Below are positions 1 to 5,301 of a DNA stretch of 7,189 nt, in pieces. The notes under the pieces are model-generated. The model was not told where the DNA came from. It made no database searches and worked only from the letters and a program-made list of their open reading frames with translations. The position numbers and the translations under genes were made by a program. Numbering within the stretch: the first letter of the stretch is position 1; the number at the start of each line of letters is the position of its first letter. Origin of the DNA: Bdellovibrio sp. (GTDB taxonomy: Bacteria > Bdellovibrionota > Bdellovibrionia > Bdellovibrionales > Bdellovibrionaceae); assembly GCA_017745015.1 (NCBI GenBank), contig JAGIAF010000178.1, positions 1 through 7,189 on the forward strand, read 5' to 3'.

Positions 1-337
1 AGAGTGAATATCCCGTGGCACTCGAAATCAAGATTCCAAATTTGAGCTTGTCTTCATGTTCGAAAATATCGAAGTAGTCCCCACCCGAACGCGTGCCCGC
101 TAGGAACTTCGTGCTGAACTCAAAACCTTGGATGTTTGGCAGCTCCGTTGGCGACAGGTATTTTTGAAGTGTTTGCGCCATTTTCAACTCTTGGTTGATC
201 TGCAAGATCATCTTTTCCAAAGCTGTATTGGCTTTCGTGAGTTCCAAACGGTAGCGATGAAGCTCCGCCTCTTTCACGGCAAGTTCGTGTTCCAAATCAG
301 AGATTCGTTCTTTGAGGGCGTTTGGATCGTTAGACAT
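1..337 (-). CDS. SpoIIE/RsbU-like PP2C-family protein, N-terminal part (partial)
   Basis: The window holds the first 112 codons; the gene runs off its left edge. The start is ATG at 337, with GAGG four bases upstream (342-345). Residues 1 to about 55 are charged and heptad-like (LKERISDLEHELAVKEAEL), probably a coiled coil or dimerisation helix. The stretch LKMAQTLQKYLSPTELPNIQGFEFS (residues 51-75) is the usual lead-in to SpoIIE/RsbU PP2C domains, and SGGDYFD (84-90) is the first metal-binding motif. Family members dephosphorylate phosphoserine on anti-sigma antagonists or act in other signalling. Oddly, the second motif, normally D-V-S-G-H/K-G, reads SSATGY (105-110), so the metal-binding aspartate appears to be serine. 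It may therefore be a pseudophosphatase or phosphoprotein-binding protein. There is no signal peptide, so it is probably cytoplasmic. It is separated from the next gene by two terminators and so is likely transcribed independently. The family call is firm; catalytic activity is doubtful. Confidence 0.85.
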   Translation of the reverse strand, partial: MSNDPNALKERISDLEHELAVKEAELHRYRLELTKANTALEKMILQINQELKMAQTLQKYLSPTELPNIQGFEFSTKFLAGTRSGGDYFDIFEHEDKLKFGILISSATGYSL

Positions 338-380
338 AGCGCCTCTATTTTAGGACGCTTTTCAGGAGGAGTCGTGCAGT

Positions 381-411
381 AAAAAAAAGGCCGAACGAGG
401 TTCGGCCTTTT
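381..411 (-). terminator. Rho-independent terminator, proximal to the phosphatase gene
   Basis: GGCCGAAC (389-396) and GTTCGGCC (400-407) form a perfect 8-bp stem with a three-base loop. Read on the minus strand it is followed by eight T residues (complement of 381-388), the classic form. On the plus strand only four T follow. It is the second of two terminators met by transcripts leaving the gene at 488-814, and it isolates the phosphatase gene. Confidence 0.88.
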
Positions 412-426
412 GTCGAGTCTAAAAAC

Positions 427-457
427 AAAAAAGCCGAAGCAACTGCTTCGGCTTTTT
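427..457. terminator. Bidirectional Rho-independent terminator
   Basis: GCCGAAGC (433-440) and GCTTCGGC (445-452) form a perfect 8-bp stem with the loop AACT. The stem is flanked by six A on the left and five T on the right, so it can end transcription in either direction. On the minus strand the tail is six T, a G, then five T. It lies about 30 bp past the stop codon of the gene at 488-814 and is that gene's primary terminator. Confidence 0.9.
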
Positions 458-487
458 GTTTTCGAAGTACCTAGTGAATCACCACTT

Positions 488-814
488 TTATTCGCATACC
501 TTTTCTATCATAGTTACCGCCAATTTAACCATTTCTCGATTGGTCTCATCAGTAGTCATTTCGTCCGCTCCATATTTCTCGTACACTTTGGCTTCGCATT
601 CAGCCCACTGTTTGCATTCATTTAGTTCGCTCTGTAACACATGTAACTTTTCATTCAAGGCATCATACTTCACAACTGTGTTCTGCAACTCTTCCTCAGA
701 GCAACGATGCTTTGAAGATCCAAAATAGTCGAAGGCAAATGCCGGTGCACCAGCAGCTATTACCAGAATTGCGGCAAGTGTCGATGTTACAAGGCTTTTC
801 TTGATCAATTTCAT
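488..814 (-). CDS. Small exported four-cysteine protein, function unknown
   Basis: The protein has 108 residues. I chose ATG at 814 over an upstream in-frame GTG at 853. It has GGGAG at 821-825 with six-base spacing, and the protein then begins directly with a typical signal peptide (MKLIKK, a hydrophobic core at about residues 8-23, then APAFA with cleavage after Ala27). The mature part is about 81 residues, acidic and mostly helical. It has four cysteines (38, 67, 73, 107), an even number that would suit two disulfides in the periplasm. Residues 39-81 look like one long amphipathic helix broken near GADEM. There is no lipobox, so it is probably soluble periplasmic or secreted. I do not recognise the family. 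It appears monocistronic: two terminators follow it, and the upstream gene ends in its own terminator. The coding call is well supported by signal peptide and ribosome site. Confidence 0.82.
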   Translation of the reverse strand: MKLIKKSLVTSTLAAILVIAAGAPAFAFDYFGSSKHRCSEEELQNTVVKYDALNEKLHVLQSELNECKQWAECEAKVYEKYGADEMTTDETNREMVKLAVTMIEKVCE

Positions 815-820
815 AAGTAT

Positions 821-825
821 CTCCC
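821..825 (-). promoter_or_regulatory. Ribosome binding site that decides the start at 814
   Basis: On the minus strand this reads GGGAG, six bases before the ATG at 812-814. It places translation start at the signal-peptide methionine rather than at the in-frame GTG 39 bases upstream, which would add a charged 13-residue leader ahead of the signal sequence. Confidence 0.7.
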
Positions 826-909
826 TTTTTTTAAAAAACTTTATCCTCGTCACTTGTACTTGCCAGAAACGAGCCTAAAAAGATGGAGTTCCCTACGAAT
901 AAACTCGAA

Positions 910-954
910 TTGAGCTCAAAATGCCTGTTTAAAATGAGAACAGGAACTCAAAAT
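910..954. repeat. Cluster of palindrome, hairpin and direct repeat in an intergenic region
   Basis: Three nested elements lie upstream of the small cysteine-protein gene. TTGAGCTCAA (910-919) is a perfect 10-bp palindrome. CCTGTT (924-929) and AACAGG (939-944) form an inverted repeat with a nine-base spacer. GAGCTCAAAAT (912-922) recurs as GAACTCAAAAT (944-954), 10 of 11 identical and 32 bp apart, close to three helical turns. The placement, about 100 bp upstream of the ATG at 814, would suit a regulator binding site. I could not identify a convincing promoter here, so the regulatory role is inference. Confidence 0.35.
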
Positions 955-1022
955 TGGCCAGAGGTAACTTATTGTAAACTCAGAACATCTCTTACGAAAT
1001 AGGAGTAGGAATAGGAAAGATA

Positions 1023-1050
1023 CGAAAGGCCGATTTGTTTCGGCCTTTCG
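1023..1050 (-). terminator. Hairpin terminator after the DUF2388-like gene
   Basis: CGAAAGGCCG (1023-1032) pairs perfectly with CGGCCTTTCG (1041-1050), with an extra A-T pair possible inside. It begins six bases after the stop codon of the minus-strand gene ending at 1057. The following minus-strand tail (TATCTTTCC) is only moderately T-rich, so this is weaker than the two terminators at 381-457. It probably closes the 3429-1057 operon. Confidence 0.75.
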
Positions 1051-1056
1051 TCGAGA

Positions 1057-1470
1057 TTAGTAGTTAAGGATTTCTTCAGCTAGCTGAAGATCATTTAGCT
1101 TCGTTTTTGGATCCATCTCACGCAGAAGTTCCAAAGCACGTGCTAACTTCACGCCCTTCTCTGCACCCTCTGTCGAGATAAAGATTGCAGCATCGTCTTT
1201 AGAATCCATGATCACTTCTTTGTACATGCAACCTGCGCCAGATCCGCACATGCTGGCTGAACTCAAGAGCAAAGCACCCGTGTAGGCACTCAAGATCGAA
1301 CCCACTTCATTTTGTTGAGTGCGCTGGTTCTGATAGTAACCCCCACCGTAATATCCGCCACCATAATAGCCACCGCCATAAACTGGCGCTGGGATCGGCG
1401 CCGGATACATTTGCGCCATTGCGGAAGCTCCGATTAAGGATACAAGCGTCGCTACGATAAGCTTTTTCAT
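1057..1470 (-). CDS. Small secreted DUF2388-like protein with GGGYY repeats
   Basis: The protein has 137 residues. Start ATG at 1470 is preceded by AGGGA with five-base spacing (1476-1480). Residues 1-19 are a signal peptide (MKKLIVATLVSLIGASAMA, cleavage before Gln20). A low-complexity segment follows: PAPIPAPVY, then tandem GGGYY units (31-46), then QNQRTQQNE. Two cysteines lie close together in MCGSGAGCM (75 and 81), possibly a disulfide loop. The C-terminal half (about 86-137: SKDDAAIFISTEGAEKGVKL, later LNDLQLAEEILNY) matches my recollection of DUF2388, small exported proteins best known from Pseudomonas, where the pattern is DDAAxFVAS-G-G-L-ALxxxR-DxQLAxAIL. No biochemical role is known to me. 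The gene lies 15 bp after the DUF4105 gene and is almost certainly co-transcribed with it. The Gly/Tyr repeat precedes the conserved part and could be a flexible linker or surface-adhesive segment. The family call comes from memory of the motif. Confidence 0.82.
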   Translation of the reverse strand: MKKLIVATLVSLIGASAMAQMYPAPIPAPVYGGGYYGGGYYGGGYYQNQRTQQNEVGSILSAYTGALLLSSASMCGSGAGCMYKEVIMDSKDDAAIFISTEGAEKGVKLARALELLREMDPKTKLNDLQLAEEILNY

Positions 1471-1485
1471 AATAGTCCCTTCAAA

Positions 1486-3429
1486 TTACTTCTCTGAGAG
1501 TAATTTCTGTAAAGTTTCAAGATTCGTTTTAACTAATTTAACTTCGTTCAAAAGGTCCCCGGAAAGCTGACTGTCTTGCAGAGCCACAACAGTCTTCTTC
1601 AGCTCTCTTGCCTGCTGCGCTTTGCTCAGAAGAAGCGTTTCGGCTGCTTTCATTTCCACCCCTGTCGGCAAACCATAGCCTACGTATTGCGGAAGAAATG
1701 AAGATGGTTTCGCGAACATATCCGCAAGCTTCATATAGGTATCATCCAATTTGATGGATTGTCGGTCGCCTTTAGCTTTGCCTTCCGTGATCATGGCTTG
1801 CAGCTCCATAAGAACATCTTGCTGCAACTGTTTTTGCGCCGCTGATTCTAAAAGGTACAAAGACGCGGCCATTTTTTTATAGCCTACTTGGGATCTATTC
1901 ACAGAGTGGATCACACGGCTGCGGTCGTAGGCGCGCAACTTGATATACTCTTTGAAGGTCTTCGTAGGCATGCGCAGGCTTTCGGATAAAATATCGAAAA
2001 CCTTTTGATAGCGTGCCTCGTACGACTCAAAGAAAAAACCCTTCTCATTCGCGGTTTTTAAGTTCGAGAACACTCTGTCATCAGCTAACCCCTGCTTCAC
2101 CAAAACTTTGTATAATGAAATCGGCGTTTTTATTTCCGTAAACATAATTTGCGGTGTCAGCAAAACCGATTGAATCAGATTCAACGTCTCCGTCGCGCAG
2201 TTATTGGAAACGAATTTATATCTTCCGTTATAAGCCCAGTGGATTTCCACAGAGCGCGTGATGAACTCTTGAATTTGTTTTCGAGACAAATTCATTGGCA
2301 GGCTCTTCAAAGAACGGAACTGACCGCGAGGATACTCGTCAATCACCTGATTCATCGGCAAGATAAACAACCTTGAAGGATACTCGCCCGTCAATCCTGA
2401 CCACATATTCGTGTTCGGTGTATCGACATAGGCACGAAACGAAAGCACGGCATGGTATTCAACGTCACGAAGACAATCCGGGCCGACCACAGCACGTTTT
2501 GGTGAACAGATAATCAAACGAATCATCGAGTGGCCCCAACCGCTCACTAAATCTGCACCTTTATCTGCAAAGAGATAATGGATTTGGTAAACGCGTGCAG
2601 GATCAATAGATAACAATGCCGCTTTTTCATAGTTCCCGTTCGGCAAAACGTAGCCAAGATTCTGCTCGCACGTCACATTTTGGAAAGGGACATGTTGAAA
2701 GTGCTTAGAAAGAATTTGATACATTCCTGGACGACGGCATTTATAGTCCGGCTCCATCAGGAAGTATTCCATGTTCGTCGCTAAATACTCTTTAGAGTCT
2801 TTGATTTCATAAATATCGGGGCTGCGCTGATTAAAGCCATTCTCACGGTCCCCCATCCATCCTGCCACTTGCAAGAAGTAGGGATTTTTAGAAAACGACG
2901 TCGTCATATTCTGATAGTACTTACATGCAAAGGGACGAGATCCATTGCGAATGCGATCGTCTTTATCTCTAGCAAACTTAGTATCACAACGACTGATCCA
3001 CTCTTTTTCATCATCGGGATGAACATTGGCCATGTCGTACAAGTGAGTGGTCTCATGAAGGATTGTCGCCAAGGCTTCGTTGTACATATTCTTGTGAACG
3101 CGAACCGTTTTTGCGGAATGCTCAGGGCCTTTAACGATTTCAGAAATCAAGCTTCTATCGAGAGTGATGTTACGGAAACGATAGTTGGTATACCCCAAAG
3201 CCGTCCCGTGTCCTCGACCACTGGAACGAACGTTATCAAAACGAATTTCGACGGTTGAAAGAGAGTCCTTCAATGTTGCAGGCAACATGGACTCTGCCTT
3301 ATGCAAAAGATTTTGAACTGCGATTTTATCGGCGCCCCACAAAGAGGTCGTAACCTTGTACTCGAAGGCCTGGGCTGGAAGAGCCGACAAGATGGTTAGG
3401 AATGTTGAGAAAACGAACGCCTTTTTCAT
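1486..3429 (-). CDS. Periplasmic DUF4105-domain protein with an HExxH region
   Basis: The protein has 647 residues. The signal peptide is MKKAFVFSTFLTILSALPAQ plus Ala21, with cleavage before Phe22. Residues about 30-250 contain HETTH (125-129), the HExxH zinc-protease signature, and then SPDIYEIKDSKEYLATNMEYFLMEPDYKCRRP (split here: SPDIYE 203-208, EYLATNMEYFL 214-224, CRRP 231-234). In this family that block supplies conserved acidic residues, so E214 or E221 could be the third zinc ligand. Residues about 280-425 are the DUF4105 domain (Lnb N-terminal periplasmic domain, a permuted papain/NlpC-like fold), with His300 in SGWGHSMIRL and Cys411 in VSNNCATET as the presumed catalytic pair. Residues 470-647 are helical and charged, ending in a likely coiled coil. 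It is the first gene of a two-gene operon with the DUF2388-like gene. The start is set by the signal peptide; I see no strong Shine-Dalgarno at normal spacing (GGAAG lies 18 bases away). The substrate is unknown; cell-wall or protein cleavage is inference. Confidence 0.88.
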   Translation of the reverse strand: MKKAFVFSTFLTILSALPAQAFEYKVTTSLWGADKIAVQNLLHKAESMLPATLKDSLSTVEIRFDNVRSSGRGHGTALGYTNYRFRNITLDRSLISEIVKGPEHSAKTVRVHKNMYNEALATILHETTHLYDMANVHPDDEKEWISRCDTKFARDKDDRIRNGSRPFACKYYQNMTTSFSKNPYFLQVAGWMGDRENGFNQRSPDIYEIKDSKEYLATNMEYFLMEPDYKCRRPGMYQILSKHFQHVPFQNVTCEQNLGYVLPNGNYEKAALLSIDPARVYQIHYLFADKGADLVSGWGHSMIRLIICSPKRAVVGPDCLRDVEYHAVLSFRAYVDTPNTNMWSGLTGEYPSRLFILPMNQVIDEYPRGQFRSLKSLPMNLSRKQIQEFITRSVEIHWAYNGRYKFVSNNCATETLNLIQSVLLTPQIMFTEIKTPISLYKVLVKQGLADDRVFSNLKTANEKGFFFESYEARYQKVFDILSESLRMPTKTFKEYIKLRAYDRSRVIHSVNRSQVGYKKMAASLYLLESAAQKQLQQDVLMELQAMITEGKAKGDRQSIKLDDTYMKLADMFAKPSSFLPQYVGYGLPTGVEMKAAETLLLSKAQQARELKKTVVALQDSQLSGDLLNEVKLVKTNLETLQKLLSEK

Positions 3430-3546
3430 ATGGCGGCATACTTACAACTTCCTTGCCAACCGATCCAGAGCCCAAATGCACCTATATTGCTTGTAATAGA
3501 TCTCTCCTAGTCAGTTCGCTAACACTTGCCGTTTTACGCTGCCTCT

Positions 3547-3559
3547 TTAGCCAGGCTAA
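3547..3559. promoter_or_regulatory. Operator-like inverted repeat TTAGCC-A-GGCTAA between divergent genes
   Basis: This is a perfect 6-bp inverted repeat around one central base. The half-site GCTAA occurs twice more nearby: GCTAAC at 3518-3523 and GCTAAA at 3576-3581, the latter 21 bp (two helical turns) from the palindrome's right arm. It sits in the 219-bp gap between the minus-strand DUF4105 gene and the plus-strand PEBP gene, so a protein bound here could affect both. No clear sigma-70 promoter could be assigned on either strand in this gap. The operator role is inference. Confidence 0.35.
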
Positions 3560-3648
3560 CCCTTTGTTTTAACAAGCTAAACATTGTCGAAAGGCTTATT
3601 GCCCTTTCCCTTTAAGAATCAAAAACTATTGATATTTGGGAGGCATTT

Positions 3649-4125
3649 ATGACCGCATTCACTCTCGAATCACCCGCGTTCAGAGCTAATGAAGAAATTC
3701 CCGCGCGCTATACGTGCGAGGGTAATAACTATTCGCCACCACTTCACTGGAAAGGCATTCCTGAAGGTACAAAAAGTTTTGCGATCATCGTTGATGATCC
3801 GGATGCACCAGATCCACAAGCCCCGAAACAAACTTGGGTGCATTGGGTGATGGCGAATATTCCCGCCAACGTACATACATTGCCTGAAAATATTCATGCT
3901 CTACCAACAGGTGCCGTGTTTGGAATGAACGATTGGAAAGCGGAAGGCTATGGAGGCCCCTGCCCTCCGATAGGCCGCCATCACTATCATCACAAAATCT
4001 ATGCTCTCGACGCAGTTCTTCCGAACATCAACAGCAAAACAACGAAGGATGCTTTAGTGAAAGCCATGGAAGGACACATCATAGCCCAAGCAGACCTCGT
4101 GGGCACCTATAAGAAACGCCACTAG
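3649..4125 (+). CDS. YbhB/YbcL family Raf-kinase-inhibitor-like (PEBP) protein
   Basis: The protein has 158 residues, the normal length for the bacterial branch of the phosphatidylethanolamine-binding protein family. Start ATG at 3649 has an excellent GGGAGG (3638-3643) five bases upstream. Family motifs are all present: LESPAF near the start, IPARYTCEGNNYSPPLHW (17-34), the anion-pocket loop VDDPDAP (48-54), WVHWVMANIP (63-72), and GYGGPCPP-GRHHYHHKIYALD (100-121). There is no signal peptide, so it is cytoplasmic. Bacterial members such as E. coli YbhB have no settled function; anion or phospholipid-headgroup binding and kinase modulation are proposed for the family. It is the only plus-strand gene. 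It diverges from the DUF4105 gene and converges on the NptA-like gene with six bases between the stop codons, and I see no terminator after it. The run of histidines in HHYHHK is richer than usual. The family call is secure. Confidence 0.93.
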   Translation: MTAFTLESPAFRANEEIPARYTCEGNNYSPPLHWKGIPEGTKSFAIIVDDPDAPDPQAPKQTWVHWVMANIPANVHTLPENIHALPTGAVFGMNDWKAEGYGGPCPPIGRHHYHHKIYALDAVLPNINSKTTKDALVKAMEGHIIAQADLVGTYKKRH

Positions 4126-4131
4126 GCACCT

Positions 4132-5301
4132 CTAAAGGACTTGTTCGAGTTTGGCGAGCTCTGCTTCTTCCGCTTTGAGGCGGACTTGAATGTGCTCGGG
4201 AACTTGGCCTTCTTTAAGAGTCGTTAAACCGTGAAGATGATAGCGCACTTCGCTCAGGCGTTTGTGGATTTTTGTTTTTGCCCAAGCAAGAACGCCGGGT
4301 GAAGCAAATTCTTCGCTGGTCCACACAGCACTGATGTACTTGGGATCTTGGATCTCTTCCACTTGTTTGTTGCCGCCAAAGTGACCCCACACCATTTGCG
4401 CGATAAGTTGAACCATCAAAATCACCATGAACAAGATCACGTATTGCGCGCTCTTTTCTTGGTAAGAAGCCATCTCACTTGTGAAGCCCATATTTAAAGT
4501 GGTGCGCACTTCACCTGCTAACAACATTCCCAAAATCACGCCCAAGATAGACGTTAAAGAAAACTGCCAGCCCATGCGGCGGCAATCTTGATTCAAACTG
4601 CGCGAGTGCCACCAGAACAACAACATGCGACCGATGCGCTCCCCTGCGATCAATGCAATGGCACCGTTCAACGACAAGACATTTACGAAGAGGAGACTCA
4701 AACCCAAAGCCAATGACCAGAACTCGACACGAACTAACAAGCTGATCGCCGCTGCCGCTGCAAGAATCACCAACACCGCAGAGAAACGACCGTCCGCCAA
4801 GAAGAACGCCAAATCACTTTGTCCTAAAGCCATGATCAGAACGTTTGAATTTCTCAGCATGATCTCGCCGCCGACCAAAAATAATCCTGCCATAAAGATC
4901 CACTGCAAAACGCCGCGAACTTTTGGAGTGAGAATCACTGTGATCAGTCCCAAACCACACAAGCCCAATAAAAAGGCTCCACTGAAGCTTAAGAAGCTCA
5001 TACCCAACAAAGCGACCCACCACGCACCCACCGTCGACAAACACATCACCAAGGCACTGGCGCGAAGACCGACGATACGTAGATTATAAAGACTCATACC
5101 CGCATACAAAGATTTTTGCGGAGAGGCTTCCAGCAAAACCGTGCTCAAACAAAGTTGAAACATCTTGACCATACTGGGTTGATCCAAGTTCTTATCAAGA
5201 ATCTTCTTCTGAAAATTTTGAAAAAGAGACGCCGCCACCTTTTGTGACTGAGAAAGTCCGAACATCATCAGTACGAAACTACCTAACCACATAAGAATCA
5301 T
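4132..5301 (-). CDS. NptA-like (Na/Pi-cotransporter-family) membrane protein, divergent
   Basis: From ATG at 5301 the protein has 389 residues. A longer reading would begin at TTG 5322. I prefer 5301 because AGGTGG lies six bases upstream and the protein then begins at its first membrane helix (MWLGSFVLMMFGLS), as in family members. There are about eight hydrophobic segments (roughly 1-16, 78-100, 102-125, 131-148, 174-191, 195-215, 246-264, 285-306). Family resemblance is in the opening helix, in an internal repeat (NLRIVGLRASALVMC and NGAIALIAGERIGRM occupy the place of NptA's GANIGTT-type segments), and in the C-terminal QDPKYISA lead-in to helices. That tail (about 309-389) is shorter than the usual PhoU-like domain. 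The QSSSAT signature is missing; the first copy reads LLEASPQKS (56-64). Sodium-phosphate transport is therefore uncertain. It is the last gene of the overlapping operon, overlapping rsmJ by 23 bp. Confidence 0.72.
   Translation of the reverse strand: MILMWLGSFVLMMFGLSQSQKVAASLFQNFQKKILDKNLDQPSMVKMFQLCLSTVLLEASPQKSLYAGMSLYNLRIVGLRASALVMCLSTVGAWWVALLGMSFLSFSGAFLLGLCGLGLITVILTPKVRGVLQWIFMAGLFLVGGEIMLRNSNVLIMALGQSDLAFFLADGRFSAVLVILAAAAAISLLVRVEFWSLALGLSLLFVNVLSLNGAIALIAGERIGRMLLFWWHSRSLNQDCRRMGWQFSLTSILGVILGMLLAGEVRTTLNMGFTSEMASYQEKSAQYVILFMVILMVQLIAQMVWGHFGGNKQVEEIQDPKYISAVWTSEEFASPGVLAWAKTKIHKRLSEVRYHLHGLTTLKEGQVPEHIQVRLKAEEAELAKLEQVL

Noticed and set aside
347..376. Minus-strand promoter for the phosphatase gene (TAAAAT at 347-352)
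   Set aside because: The -10 match is fair, but the -35 is poor (ACGACT) and the start would fall within about three bases of the ATG, after the GAGG ribosome site. Not convincing.
128..382. Plus-strand open frame opposite the phosphatase gene
   Set aside because: It is antisense to a well-supported coding frame, has no ribosome site or recognisable domain, and runs into the terminator region.
456..728. Plus-strand open frames over 410-728
   Set aside because: They overlap the terminator and the antisense of the small cysteine-protein gene, whose signal peptide and ribosome site make the minus strand the coding one.
924..944. LexA-type SOS box (CCTGTT...AACAGG)
   Set aside because: The CTG to CAG spacing is 13 bases rather than the 10 of the E. 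coli-type box, and no SOS gene is adjacent.
934..1002. Possible 22-codon plus-strand peptide (ATG 934 to TAG) in the intergenic gap
   Set aside because: There is no ribosome site before the ATG, the composition is unremarkable and it has no signal or motif.
1000..1016. TAGGA x3 with six-base period
   Set aside because: It is too short and imperfect to call a repeat element; probably purine-rich sequence by chance.
4625..5089. 154-codon plus-strand open frame inside the NptA-like gene
   Set aside because: It is basic and proline/lysine-rich low-complexity translation, typical of the reverse strand of a membrane-protein gene; no ribosome site or family resemblance.
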